From contig NZ_BCSM01000002.1 in the NCBI RefSeq assembly GCF_001570865.1, forward strand, positions 1 through 64,000: a stretch of 64,000 nt of DNA, given 5' to 3'. Below are positions 53,760 through 62,837 of this stretch, one piece after another; position 1 is the first letter of the stretch, and every line of letters begins with the position of its first letter. This stretch comes from Rothia kristinae NBRC 15354. Its GTDB lineage: Bacteria; Actinomycetota; Actinomycetes; Actinomycetales; Micrococcaceae. The notes below the pieces were generated by a model. That model saw only the letters and a list, made by a program, of their open reading frames with translations, made no database searches and was not told the origin of the DNA. The position numbers were made by a program, and so were the translations under genes.

Positions 53760-53818
53760 AGCGGGTTTTCACCCGGTCCGAACCGCCCCGACTCGGCGGT
53801 CCGGACGCCCTTCGCCAC

Positions 53819-53875
53819 CGAGACGGCGCTGCGGTTCCCAATCTCGCAGATTCTGGGAACCGCAGCGCCGTCTCG
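53819..53875. repeat. Palindromic repeat, locus 2 (single hairpin)
   Basis: A D2-type hairpin with perfect 22-bp arms, 53819-53840 and 53854-53875, starting CGAGACGGCGC and ending at CCCA. The variable core is TGCG instead of the ATCC, ATTC or TTTC seen elsewhere, and the other arm carries the matching change. Loop holds AATCT/AGATT. Lies between the converging GH1 and DinB genes and can serve as a bidirectional terminator. Confidence 0.8.
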
Positions 53876-53926
53876 CGCAGGGGGTGGGTCCCGGGGAGGG
53901 CGGGGGCCGGGATGTCCTGAGAAGTC

Positions 53927-54430
53927 CTAGAAGTCCATGCCCAGCACGTACGCGGCCTGGCCGATGTGCTGCAGGGCGTCCTCGGAGACGCTGACCAGCC
54001 TGGCTGCGCGGGTCACCGGCGGATCCCAGCTGCGGTCGATGACCTCGGCCAGATCCTCCGGGGAGAGGGTGCGCAGATACTCCTGCTCGGCGTCGACCAC
54101 GGCCCGCAGGTACGCGTACAGCAGGTCGGCGTCCTCCACGACGACGGCGCGCGCCTGCTCCGGGGTGTGCCCGTACCCCATATCCGCGCGGTCCAGGCCC
54201 AGGTCGAAGCGACCCTCGAAGCCCTGCGCGGTCCACACCTGCTCGGCGTCGGCCAGCTGGGCGACCTGCGCGTCGATCTCCCGGGCGGCGTGCCACAGCA
54301 GCCACGCGATCGAATTGTCCTGCCCACCCGGGTGGGCGTTGAGCTTCTCGGCGCTGAGCCGATCCGCGAATCCCTCGGCGGCCTGCAGGGGGCGGGCGGC
54401 CAGGTCCTGGAGAACATCGATGGCATCCAT
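53927..54430 (-). CDS. DinB-family (mycothiol-dependent enzyme fold) protein
   Basis: A 167-residue four-helix-bundle protein: VLQDLAARPLQAAEGFADRL, SIAWLLWHAAREIDAQVAQL with a metal-ligand His, and VSEDALQHIGQAAYVLGMDF with the second His. This is the DinB/DUF664 pattern used in actinobacteria for mycothiol- or bacillithiol-dependent transferases. Substrate unknown. Start ATG 54430 lies at the border of palindromic repeat locus 3; locus 2 lies beyond its stop. Confidence 0.88.
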   Translation of the reverse strand: MDAIDVLQDLAARPLQAAEGFADRLSAEKLNAHPGGQDNSIAWLLWHAAREIDAQVAQLADAEQVWTAQGFEGRFDLGLDRADMGYGHTPEQARAVVVEDADLLYAYLRAVVDAEQEYLRTLSPEDLAEVIDRSWDPPVTRAARLVSVSEDALQHIGQAAYVLGMDF

Positions 54431-54502
54431 GCCCGCGACCCTACTCCCCCCGCCCCGAGGGCATCCAGGGTCCCGCAGGCCTGGTGCTCCTGTGCCGACA
54501 GC

Positions 54503-54639
54503 GACCCGGCGCATCCGTTCCCACCCGACCCAACCACCCCCGCGAGACGGCGCATCCGTTCCCAAAATCCGCGAATCCGGGAACGGATGCGCCGGGTCGG
54601 CGCACCTGGCGGGGTGAGTGGGAACGGATGCGCCGTCTC
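54503..54639. repeat. Palindromic repeat array, locus 3 (D1-D2-D1'-D2')
   Basis: Four units: D1 54503-54523, D2 54544-54564, then the complement of D1 at 54578-54600 and of D2 at 54618-54639. The variable core is ATCC in D units and GGAT in the primed ones. Because D1 and D2 share their core, either a nested fold (D2 with D1') or a crossed pairing is possible. Between the MmyB-type regulator gene and the DinB gene, both leftward. Confidence 0.8.
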
Positions 54640-54682
54640 AGCGAGAGAAGGCGCCCAGACCCACCCGGTACCGAAGACAACC

Positions 54683-55585
54683 TCATGCGCCCGCGGGGGA
54701 GCCTCCCTCCGTCCCGAGAGCATCCAGTGCCACCAGGGCCTCGTGCTCCGGTGTCCCCGGCGCCGCCGAGTACACGCTCAGCCGCTGCCCCGGTGCACCC
54801 TCGATGCTCATCGCCTGGAAGTCCAGCGCCACCCGGCCGACCACGGGGTGGTGCAGCACCTTCACCGCCTGCGCATGGGTGCGCACGTCGTACGCCTGCC
54901 ACAGCGCGGCGAACTCCTCGCTGTCCCGGCGCAGCTCCTCCACCAGCTCAGCCAGTGCGGCGTCCTGCGGATCCGTGCCGGCCAGCGAGCGCAGCCCCGC
55001 GATGCAGTGCCGGGCGTGCACCTCCCAGTCCTCCGGGTACAGCGTCCGCGCCGCCGGGGCCAGGAAGAGATAGCGGATGATGTTGCGTCGGTGCGGGGGC
55101 CACTCATCCATGCCCGGGAACAGCGCCTCGGCGGGCGGATTGGCGGCCAGCAGGTCCCCGGTGCGGGTGAGCACGTACGCGGGGAAGGGCCGCAGGGCCT
55201 CCAGGATCTGCGGGACGGAACCCGGCAGTCGGTGCGCCGGTGCGTCGTCGGCGATGGGCCGGACCCCGGCCACACGGGCGGCCAGGGAGCGCAGGTGCGC
55301 GTGCTCATCCGGGGCCAGGCGCAGCGTGCGGGCCAGGGAGTCGATGACGGCGGGGCTGGGGCGGGTCTCGCGGCCGCGTTCCAACCGGGTGTAGTAGTTC
55401 TCGCTGACCCCGGCCAGCACCGCGACCTCCTCACGACGCAGCCCCGGGGTGCGCCGCACTCCCGGTCCCGGGGTGAGCCCGACGTCGTGAGGGGTCAGCC
55501 CCTCCCGCCGTGCCCGCAGGAAATCGCCCAGTGCGCTGCCGTCCACGCGCCGCCTCCGCTCCTCGTCCTCATCCTCGTGCCTCAT
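54683..55585 (-). CDS. Helix-turn-helix regulator, MmyB type
   Basis: A 300-residue regulator from ATG 55585 (MRHEDEDEERRRR). Residues 15-90 form an XRE-type helix-turn-helix (LGDFLRARREGLTPHDVGL, then GLRREEVAVLAGVSENYYTR, LERGRETRPSPAVIDSLART). The rest is the MmyB-like ligand domain (YVLTRTGDLLAANPPAEALF, NIIRYLFLAPAARTLYPEDW, VGRVALDFQAMSIEGAPGQR), which binds fatty acid-like molecules in related proteins. It is divergent from the adjacent Cys-nucleophile hydrolase, the usual regulator-target arrangement of this family. Confidence 0.92.
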   Translation of the reverse strand: MRHEDEDEERRRRVDGSALGDFLRARREGLTPHDVGLTPGPGVRRTPGLRREEVAVLAGVSENYYTRLERGRETRPSPAVIDSLARTLRLAPDEHAHLRSLAARVAGVRPIADDAPAHRLPGSVPQILEALRPFPAYVLTRTGDLLAANPPAEALFPGMDEWPPHRRNIIRYLFLAPAARTLYPEDWEVHARHCIAGLRSLAGTDPQDAALAELVEELRRDSEEFAALWQAYDVRTHAQAVKVLHHPVVGRVALDFQAMSIEGAPGQRLSVYSAAPGTPEHEALVALDALGTEGGSPAGA

Positions 55586-55804
55586 CCGATGCCTCCGCAG
55601 ATCCCGGGTGGGGACGCGGATGTCCGGGCACCAGCATCGCACCCGGGTCCCCTCCGCGGGTCCCGATCAGCCCCGGCCAGAGGGGGTGTGTGCTGTGCCC
55701 CCTCATGGGCCGGGACTGCCAGGGCGGCGCAGCGGGGCGCAGGGTGGGGGATCAGAGGGGCGGCGTCGGCGTCGTCCCCAGGACAAGCACAGGAAGAGGA
55801 CCCC

Positions 55805-56821
55805 ATGAGCGAGCAGACCCCCGAGTACGTCGGCGACTGGCAGGCCAACCCGTGGACCCTGGTGTATCAGGGCGCGATCACCGCCAATGAGCCGGGAGCG
55901 GTGAACATCCACCCGGTGAGCTACCTGCTGGACGGCCGCCGGATCGCGGCGAATATGTACACCCCGGCGGGGTACCGGCCGGACGGGCGATACCCTGGGA
56001 TCGCCGTCGCCCACCCCAACGGCGGCACCAAGGAGCAGGTCTCCGGGCTGTTCGCCCAGCGCCTGGCGGACCTGGGATACGTGGCGATCGCCGCGGACGC
56101 CGCCTTCCAGGGCGCCAGCGAGGGTCAACCCCGGCAGACCGACAAGCCCGCGCACCGCGTGGAGGACATCCGGGGGATGGCGGACTTCCTGGGGACCTTC
56201 CCGGGGGTCGACGCCGCCCGGATCGGCCTGCTCGGGGTGTGCGGGGGCGGCGGGTACGCCATCAAGGCCGCCCAGACGGACAAGCGGTTCACGGCGGTGG
56301 CCACGCTGAGCATGTTCAACTCGGGGCTGATCCGGCGCAACGGGATGAACGACTCCGCGGTGGACACCATCGGGCAGCGTCTCGCGCAGGCCGCCGAGGC
56401 ACGGCGGATCGAGGCGATGGGCGGGGTGGTGCAGTACCTGGCGGACGGCACCCCCACGCAGGAGCAGATCGAGGCCCTGCCGGAGGGCAGCCTGTACCGG
56501 GAGGGCTTCGAGTACTACCTGCAGACCCACCACCACCCGCGCTCCAGCTCCCGGTACACCGCCTCGAGCATGATCGACCTGATGGCCTTCGACGCCCGGG
56601 ACCAGGTGGAGCTCATCGACCAGCCGCTGCTGATGATGGCCGGCTCCGCGGCGGACACCAAGTACATGAGCGACGACGTGTTCGCCCGCGCCACGGGAAC
56701 CCAGGACAAGCGCTTCCACGTGATCGAGGGCGCCTCCCACATCCAGACCTACTGGGTGCCGGAGTACGTGGACGACGCCGTCGAGCAGCTGCGCGCCTTC
56801 TTCGGCGAGCACCTGGCCTGA
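55805..56821 (+). CDS. Alpha/beta-hydrolase, dienelactone-hydrolase-like, Cys nucleophile
   Basis: A 338-residue hydrolase; ATG 55805 follows AGGAAGAGGACCCC. Family blocks are GIAVAHPNGGTKEQVSGLFA, YVAIAADAAFQGASEGQPR, the elbow LLGVCGGGGYA with Cys146 as nucleophile, and a C-terminal VIEGASHIQTYWVPEYV with the His. GxCxG with Cys is the dienelactone-hydrolase form, within the YcjY-like group. Its substrate is unknown. It is divergent from the MmyB-type regulator and probably induced through it. Palindromic repeat locus 4 follows. Confidence 0.88.
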   Translation: MSEQTPEYVGDWQANPWTLVYQGAITANEPGAVNIHPVSYLLDGRRIAANMYTPAGYRPDGRYPGIAVAHPNGGTKEQVSGLFAQRLADLGYVAIAADAAFQGASEGQPRQTDKPAHRVEDIRGMADFLGTFPGVDAARIGLLGVCGGGGYAIKAAQTDKRFTAVATLSMFNSGLIRRNGMNDSAVDTIGQRLAQAAEARRIEAMGGVVQYLADGTPTQEQIEALPEGSLYREGFEYYLQTHHHPRSSSRYTASSMIDLMAFDARDQVELIDQPLLMMAGSAADTKYMSDDVFARATGTQDKRFHVIEGASHIQTYWVPEYVDDAVEQLRAFFGEHLA

Positions 56822-56847
56822 GGGGCGCGGGGGTGCGCGGGGTGCGC

Positions 56848-56984
56848 GACCCGGCGCATTCGTTCCCATCTAGCTCGGCTTCCCCCGCGAGACGGCGCTT
56901 TCGTTCCCAAAATCCGCAAATCTGGGAACGAGAGCGCCGTCTCGGCGCACGGGGTGGGGCGAGTGGGAACGAGAACGCCGGATC
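56848..56984. repeat. Palindromic repeat array, locus 4 (D1-D2-D2'-D1')
   Basis: D1 56848-56868, D2 56889-56909, complement of D2 56923-56943, complement of D1 56964-56984: fully nested. The inner pair has core TTTC matched by GAGA (one G-T pair), the outer ATTC matched by GAGA. Lies between two rightward genes, the hydrolase and the antiterminator. Confidence 0.8.
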
Positions 56985-57102
56985 GGCGAACAGGTCCGGA
57001 CCCGTGGGAGCAGGCGCCGCCTTTTCCCGGGCATCCGCCGACCCCCGCCCGTAGACTGGAGGGGACTGCGCGCGGTCGAGCAGCGTGGAAGGAGGTGCGC
57101 CC

Positions 57103-58053
57103 GTGCGGATCCTGCGGATCTACAACAACAACGTGGTGCTGGCCTCCACCGACGCCGGCGACGAGGCCGTGATGATCGGCCGCGGCCTGGGCTTCGGGAA
57201 GAAGAAGGGTCAGCGCCTGGACCCGGAGAAGGTCGAGCAGACCTTCGTCCCGGAGGGCGCGGGCGGACCGGACCAGATCGGCGCCCTGCTCTCCGAGCTG
57301 CCGCCGGGGATCCTTACCCTGGCCACCGAGCTGGAGCAGCAGGCCCGCGCCGAGTTCGGTCGGGACCTGCCGCATTCCTTCGTCCTGCCGCTGGCGGATC
57401 ACCTGAACTTCGCGGTGGTGCGCGCCCGGGACGGGATGCACATCGAGTACCCGCTGGCCATCGAGGTCGAGCAGCTGTACCCCCGGGAGGCGGCCTTCGG
57501 GCGCCGCGCCGTCGAGCTGACCAACGAGCGCCTGGGCGTGCGCCTGCCCCCGGAGGAGGCGACGCCGATCGCCCTGCACCTGGTCAACGCCCAGTTCTCC
57601 GGGACGGACCTGAGCCGCACCTACCGGATGACGGAGATCTTCGCGCAGATCTTCGACGTCATCTCCTCCTACTACGGCCGCCCCGTGGATCAGACGCAGC
57701 TGTCCGTGGCCCGCTTCGTCACCCACCTGCGCTACCTCTTCGTGCGCGCGGAGCAGGGGCGCCGGCCGGCCGTCGCGGACCCCACCCTGCCCGCGATCCA
57801 CGACGCCGTGCGCACCGGCTACCCGGAGGCCTACGCCTGCGCGGACAAGGTGATGCTGCTGCTGAACATGCACCTGGACACCACCCTCGGCGAGGACGAG
57901 CACACCTACCTGACCATCCACATCGCCCGCCTCGCCGCGGACATGTGGGGTGAGGGCACCGCGCGCCACCCCGACCGCCCGGACGAGACCCCGCCCCCGG
58001 GCGACGCCGGAACTCAGCCAGCTCAGCCGCCCTCACCGAAGGACACCCCGTGA
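57103..58053 (+). CDS. LicT/BglG-family PRD antiterminator
   Basis: A 316-residue RNA-binding regulator from GTG 57103, set by GGAAGGAGG. Residues 1-55 are the CAT RNA-binding domain (MRILRIYNNNVVLASTDAGD, IGRGLGFGKKKGQRLDPEKV). PRD1 (about 65-170) has LPLADHLNFAV and TPIALHLVNAQ; PRD2 (about 172-285) has ARFVTHLRYLFVR and YLTIHIARLA, giving the regulatory histidines phosphorylated by the PTS. Such proteins switch on beta-glucoside PTS genes by blocking a leader terminator. No EII permease is adjacent; the GH1 gene 3.3 kb upstream is the best local target candidate. The stop overlaps the next gene (GTGA). Confidence 0.92.
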   Translation: MRILRIYNNNVVLASTDAGDEAVMIGRGLGFGKKKGQRLDPEKVEQTFVPEGAGGPDQIGALLSELPPGILTLATELEQQARAEFGRDLPHSFVLPLADHLNFAVVRARDGMHIEYPLAIEVEQLYPREAAFGRRAVELTNERLGVRLPPEEATPIALHLVNAQFSGTDLSRTYRMTEIFAQIFDVISSYYGRPVDQTQLSVARFVTHLRYLFVRAEQGRRPAVADPTLPAIHDAVRTGYPEAYACADKVMLLLNMHLDTTLGEDEHTYLTIHIARLAADMWGEGTARHPDRPDETPPPGDAGTQPAQPPSPKDTP

Positions 58054-59084
58054 CCCCCAGAACCTCCATCATCATGCCCGTGCACCGCACCGGCGGGCGC
58101 GTCATCGGGGCCATCCGCTCCGCCCTGGCCCAGACGGACCCGGACTTCGAGCTGCTCGTGCTCATCGACGGCTCCCCGGAGGACTCCCGGCAGGTCCGCG
58201 CCTTCCTCGCCGAGCACCCGGATGAGCGGGTGCGGGTCTTCGACGACGAGCAGAACCGCGGCGTCTCCGCGGTGCGCAACCGCGGCCTGGACGAGGCCCG
58301 CGGGGAATGGATCTGCTTCCTCGACGCCGATGACCGCTTCCGCCCGCACTACCTGGCGACCCTGCACGCCTTCGCCGCGGACCAGGGCGCCGACGTCGCC
58401 GCCTGCGGGCACACCCTGGTGCGCACCACCGGGGAGGAGCAGGACCGCTTCCGCACCCCCGCCGGGGTGCTCACCGGGCGCCAGGCCGCCGTGAAGCTGC
58501 TGCGCGATGAGATGACCTCCTTCGTGTGGGACAAACTCCTGCGCCGCGACACCGTCGGGGACATCCGCTTCCTCCCGGATGTGCACCGCGGGGAGGACAC
58601 CGTGTTCTGCGCCGCCGTGCTCACCGCGGCCCGACGCGTCGTCGTCGTGCCCAGCTCCCTCTACGAATACGGGGTGGGTGCGGGCTCCCTGACGTGGGGG
58701 CGCGTCACCCCGCCCGAGGAGTCCCTGCGTCTCATGCACGGGCTGGCCCGGGCCGTCGGGGACCTCCTGGACGCCCCCGAGGGGCGCCGGGCGTACACCG
58801 TCACCTGGGTGCTGATCTTCCTCAACGCCGCCCAGCAGTCCCTGATGCGGCGGATGCTGCTGCCCCGACTGTCGGACAGCCTCTCCGCCGAGGCCCGGCA
58901 GGAGGAGAGCGCCCAGGCTCTCGCGGTGATCCGGGATTCCCGACGCCGGATCACCTGGAGACAGCTGGCCGGCACCGCCTCCGCGGCCCCGCTGTACGCG
59001 GCGGCCGGGGTGCTGCTGAAGCTCTCCCCCGCCCTGTACCGCCTCATCTACGGGTCGTACGTGCGCCGCACCTACGGCCTGTAG
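58050..59084 (+). CDS. Family 2 glycosyltransferase
   Basis: A 344-residue cytosolic or membrane-peripheral transferase. GT-A fold blocks: TSIIMPVHRTGGRVIGAIRS, LLVLIDGSPEDS, VSAVRNRGLDEARGEWICFL followed by DADDRF with the metal-binding DxD. HRGEDTVFCAAVL is the acceptor-site region. Hydrophobic C-terminal segments may sit on the membrane. GTG 58050 overlaps the antiterminator stop, so a polysaccharide gene is coupled to a sugar-catabolism regulator, an odd pairing. A DUF6541 membrane protein follows, which fits surface glycan synthesis. Confidence 0.88.
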   Translation: MTPRTSIIMPVHRTGGRVIGAIRSALAQTDPDFELLVLIDGSPEDSRQVRAFLAEHPDERVRVFDDEQNRGVSAVRNRGLDEARGEWICFLDADDRFRPHYLATLHAFAADQGADVAACGHTLVRTTGEEQDRFRTPAGVLTGRQAAVKLLRDEMTSFVWDKLLRRDTVGDIRFLPDVHRGEDTVFCAAVLTAARRVVVVPSSLYEYGVGAGSLTWGRVTPPEESLRLMHGLARAVGDLLDAPEGRRAYTVTWVLIFLNAAQQSLMRRMLLPRLSDSLSAEARQEESAQALAVIRDSRRRITWRQLAGTASAAPLYAAAGVLLKLSPALYRLIYGSYVRRTYGL

Positions 59085-59176
59085 TCCCGCCGTCTCCCGG
59101 GCTCACCGGGGGTGTTCACTACACTGGTCATGGCCCGCCTCCCCCGATCGGGTCCCTTTCCCGCAGAACGGAGCCG

Positions 59177-61336
59177 ATGATCGTGGAGTGGCTGAGCCTG
59201 GCCCCCGCCGTCGGAGTGTGCCTGCTGGTCCTCATCACCCCCGGCCTGCTCATCACCCTGGGCACCCGGGTGCGGGGCTTCGACGCCGTCGCCCTGGCCC
59301 CCGGGCTCTCCCTCGGCGTCACCGCGCTCACCGCGATCCTCGCGTCGTGGCTGGGGCTGCGCTGGGCCCTGTGGATCCCCCTGGTCGGGGGGCTGCTGGT
59401 CGGTGCGGCCCTGCTGGGGCTGCGCCGTCTGCTCGCCCGCCGGGACCTGCTGGACTGGCCCCGGCCTCCCCGCGGCTCGGCGCCGCCGGTCGCCGCGTCG
59501 TGGCGCTCGCGGGCGCAGGGCACCGCCTGGCTCGCACTGCTCCTGGGGACGGCGCTGTGTCTGCTCGACCTGGTGAGCGCGATCGGCGATCCGCAGGGCT
59601 TCTCCCAGACCTACGACAACAACTTCCATCTCAACGCCGTGCGCTGGATCTCCGAGACCGGAGACGCCTCCTCGCTGACCGTGCAGCAGATGACCTCCGG
59701 CGGACAGTCGGCCGGGTTCTATCCCACGGCATGGCACGCGGTCACCGCCCTGGCCCTGCCGGTGGCCGGCGGCAGCGTGCCGGCCGCCACCAACGCCATG
59801 ACGCTGGCCGTCGGCGGGGTCGTGTGGCCCCTGTCCGTGGTGCTGCTGGTCCGCTCGATGGGCCGGTTCCGCCGCGGTACCGTCCTGGCCGCCGGCGTCC
59901 TGTCGGCCGGGTGCACCGCATTCCCGCTGCTGCTGCTGTGGTTCGGGATCCTCTACCCCAACCTGCTCGGGCTGTCCGTGCTGCCGGCGGGTCTGGCGAT
60001 CGCGGTGCAGCTGCTGCGGGTGAGCACCCACCGGATCCTGAGCACCGGGCAGGCGGGGCTGCTGGTGCTGCCGTTCCTGGCCGGAATCGCCCTGTCCCAC
60101 CCGAATGCGCTGATGTCCCTGCTGGTGCTCTCCGTGCCGATCCTGCTGGTGCGCGGCGCACGACAGGTGCGCGCCGTGGCCGCCGGGCGGATCGGCTGGG
60201 GGAGGTTCCTCCTGCAGCTCGGTCTGATCGCGGCGTGCCTGGGGGTGCTGTGGATCCTGTGGGGCGTGGTGCGCCCGGCGGATCGGGTGCTGCACATCTG
60301 GAAGCCCGAGGCCACCGGCCCGCAGGCCATCTGGGAGGCCGTGTCCATGTCCCCGATGGGCGCGTACCACCCGGAGTGGATGGTCGCCGCCCTGGTGCTG
60401 ATCGGCGCGGTCTCCGTCGTGCGCCGCCGCCGGTACGTCTGGGTGCTGCTGACGTACCTGACCGGCGCCTGGTTCTACATCGCCGTGCGCTTACTGGACG
60501 AGGCGCACGGGCGGATCTTCATCACCGGGGTCTGGTACAACGACGCCTACCGGCTGGCCGCGCTGCTGCCGGTGGTCGCGGTGCCGCTGGCCGTGGTGGG
60601 CGCGGATGCCGTGCTCCGGGTGGTGCGCCACGGCTGGGAGGAGCGCACGTGGCACGAGACCCGGAGGGCACACGGCGGCACCGAAGCCGCGCCGGAGACC
60701 ATCCGGGGTCAGGAGAACCCGTCGGGGGAGCTGCCCCCGTGGGTCGAGGTCCCCGCCGAGGGGGGATCCGCCGCGTCGCGCAGCGGGCGCGGACGACGTC
60801 GCCTGCTGCACGCCCTGAGCGCGCCGGGACCGTCCACGTCTCTGCTGCTGCTGGCGATCGTGCTGAGCACCCAGCTGGGCCAGCCGATGCGCACCATGGA
60901 GCAGGATGTCCGGGAGCGCTTCACCGTCTCCGCCGACTCCGCCCTGGTGGATGCGCAGGAGATGGACGTGATCGAGCATGTGGACCAGTACGTGCCGGCG
61001 GGCCAGAAGGTGCTGGTGGATCCGTCCAGAGGTGGGTCGCTGATCTACGCGCTGGCGGATCGTGAGGTCTCCGCGACCCACCTGGCCTACCGGGATGACC
61101 CCGATGCCGCCGTGCTGGGGGAGAAGCTGAACCAGGCCTACTCGGATCCCTCCGTGTGCGAGGCCGTGGAGAGCTCCGGGTACTGGTACGTCGCGGACTT
61201 CTCCGCACCCGCCCTGGTGAGGAATCCGGGACACACGTACCCCGGGCTGGAGGATCTGGTGCAGGATGGCGTGGCGGAGCCGGTGTACCAGGACGGGCAG
61301 GCGCAGCTGCTGAGGATCACCGCCTGCGGCTACTGA
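59177..61336 (+). CDS. DUF6541 multipass membrane protein
   Basis: A 719-residue protein with about a dozen helices, from ATG 59177 after GAACGGAG. Recognisable pieces are VCLLVLITPGLLITLGTRVR at the N terminus, QTYDNNFHLNAVRWISETGD in the first large outer loop, and GVWYNDAYRLAALLPVVAVP near residue 455, typical of DUF6541 proteins, which resemble GT-C glycosyltransferases. A basic cytoplasmic loop near 500-560 and an extracellular C-terminal domain (VLVDPSRGGSLIYALADREV) follow. Its Asp/His-bearing loops suggest lipid-linked sugar transfer, but activity is unproven. Confidence 0.85.
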   Translation: MIVEWLSLAPAVGVCLLVLITPGLLITLGTRVRGFDAVALAPGLSLGVTALTAILASWLGLRWALWIPLVGGLLVGAALLGLRRLLARRDLLDWPRPPRGSAPPVAASWRSRAQGTAWLALLLGTALCLLDLVSAIGDPQGFSQTYDNNFHLNAVRWISETGDASSLTVQQMTSGGQSAGFYPTAWHAVTALALPVAGGSVPAATNAMTLAVGGVVWPLSVVLLVRSMGRFRRGTVLAAGVLSAGCTAFPLLLLWFGILYPNLLGLSVLPAGLAIAVQLLRVSTHRILSTGQAGLLVLPFLAGIALSHPNALMSLLVLSVPILLVRGARQVRAVAAGRIGWGRFLLQLGLIAACLGVLWILWGVVRPADRVLHIWKPEATGPQAIWEAVSMSPMGAYHPEWMVAALVLIGAVSVVRRRRYVWVLLTYLTGAWFYIAVRLLDEAHGRIFITGVWYNDAYRLAALLPVVAVPLAVVGADAVLRVVRHGWEERTWHETRRAHGGTEAAPETIRGQENPSGELPPWVEVPAEGGSAASRSGRGRRRLLHALSAPGPSTSLLLLAIVLSTQLGQPMRTMEQDVRERFTVSADSALVDAQEMDVIEHVDQYVPAGQKVLVDPSRGGSLIYALADREVSATHLAYRDDPDAAVLGEKLNQAYSDPSVCEAVESSGYWYVADFSAPALVRNPGHTYPGLEDLVQDGVAEPVYQDGQAQLLRITACGY

Positions 61337-61384
61337 CCCGCACCACCCGGGCATAGACCGACGTCGGCCGCGGTTGCAGCGGAT

Positions 61385-62593
61385 GTGCAGACCTACACCG
61401 CGATCATCATCGGGGCCGGCCAAGCCGGTCTGGCCGCGGCCCATGAGCTCGTGCGCCGCGGACTGGCACCCGGTGCCGACTTCCTGGTGCTGGACGCGGA
61501 TGACGGTCCCGGCGGCGCGTGGCGGCATCGGTGGGATTCCCTGGTGTTCGGGCGGGCCCACGGCATCGCGGACCTTCCCGGGCTGCCCCTGGGACAGCCG
61601 CCGCGGGAGGTGCCGGCTTCCCGGGTGGTCGCCGAATACTACGGCCGCTACGAGGAGGAGTTCGGGCTGGCGGTGCGCAGGCCGGCGCGGGTGCTGCGGG
61701 TCGAGGAGGACCCCGATCGGCCGGACCTGCTGCGCCTCACCGTCCGCGAGGATTCCGAAGATCGCATATACCTGGCCAGGTATGTGCTGAGTGCGGCGGG
61801 CACCTGGACGAGCCCCTACCTCCCCACGATCCCGGGCATCGGGGAGTTCCGCGGGGCTCAGCTGCACACCCGGGACTACGTGCGCCGCGAGGACTTCGCG
61901 GGCCGGCGCACCCTGGTGGTCGGCGGCGGCCTCAGCGCCGTGCAGTTCCTGCTGGAGCTGGCCCCGGTCACCGAGACCATCTGGGCCACCCGGCGCCCTC
62001 CCAACTTCACGGACCGCGGATTCGACGCCGGGTGGGGCCGTGAGGTGGAGGAGGCCGTGCGGACCCGGACCGCCGCGGGCCGCGCCCCCGCCAGCGTGGT
62101 GCGCACGACCGGCATCCCCCTGTGGGAGGAGTACGCGCGCGGGGTCGAGCAGGGGGTGCTGGTCAGCCGCGGGATGCCGGAGCGGCTCACCCCCACCGGG
62201 GCCGTGTGGGGCCCGGATCCCTCCGGAAAGCAGCTGCCCGCGGATCGGGAACCGGAAGCCGCCGCCTCCGGAGGCCTGGGACCCTCGGCATCGGAGGAGC
62301 TGGTGATGCCCGCGAGCTGGGATCCGTTCCCTGCGGGGCATGAGGAGCCGGTGGAGGTGGTCTTCTGGAACACCGGCTTCCGCCCGGCCATGAATCACCT
62401 GGCGCCCCTGAGGCTGCGCGAACCCGGCGGCGGGATCCGGATGCTGGATGAGGTCAGCCCCGCCCGCGACCGACGGATCCTGCTGGTGGGGTACGGCTCC
62501 ACGGCGTCGACGATCGGCGCCAACCGGGCCGGGCGGCTGGCCGGTCGCACCCTGGCCCGCCGTCTCGCCGAGGACGAGCGCCCCCGAGGATGA
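61385..62593 (+). CDS. FAD-dependent monooxygenase-like flavoprotein
   Basis: A 402-residue protein from GTG 61385. Two Rossmann sites are present: FAD at IIIGAGQAGLAAAHELVRRG and NAD(P) at LVVGGGLSAVQFLLELAPV. GGAWRHRWDSL and the WNTGFRPAMNHL region match the YhcZ/CzcO-like group of small flavin monooxygenases and oxidoreductases. An insert rich in Ala/Pro/Ser lies near 290-310. A weak ribosome site makes the exact start uncertain. Substrate unknown. A hairpin follows 75 bp after the stop. Confidence 0.88.
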   Translation: MQTYTAIIIGAGQAGLAAAHELVRRGLAPGADFLVLDADDGPGGAWRHRWDSLVFGRAHGIADLPGLPLGQPPREVPASRVVAEYYGRYEEEFGLAVRRPARVLRVEEDPDRPDLLRLTVREDSEDRIYLARYVLSAAGTWTSPYLPTIPGIGEFRGAQLHTRDYVRREDFAGRRTLVVGGGLSAVQFLLELAPVTETIWATRRPPNFTDRGFDAGWGREVEEAVRTRTAAGRAPASVVRTTGIPLWEEYARGVEQGVLVSRGMPERLTPTGAVWGPDPSGKQLPADREPEAAASGGLGPSASEELVMPASWDPFPAGHEEPVEVVFWNTGFRPAMNHLAPLRLREPGGGIRMLDEVSPARDRRILLVGYGSTASTIGANRAGRLAGRTLARRLAEDERPRG

Positions 62594-62667
62594 CGCCGGG
62601 GCACCACCGACGCCCTCCCTCTCGCCCAGCTCTCGCTGCCCACCCCGTCGCTCCGCCGGATGATTTC

Positions 62668-62726
62668 GGGAGCCGTGCGGTATTTCAGGAGCCCCCGCAG
62701 TGCTCCCGAGACACCGCGCGGCTCCC
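62668..62726. terminator. Hairpin after the flavoprotein gene
   Basis: Arms GGGAGCCGTGCGGT (62668-62681) and 62713-62726 pair with one G-T wobble; an inner GGAGC/GCTCC stem lies in the loop. Located between two rightward genes. Confidence 0.65.
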
Positions 62727-62837
62727 AAAGCGCTTCGGCCGAACCCGCTCCGCTGCCCGGGTGGCGCGGCGGGACCCCCGCGTGGGCGGCGGCTAGCCTG
62801 GAAACGGACATCCTCCCCGCGCGCAAAGGACGGCTTC

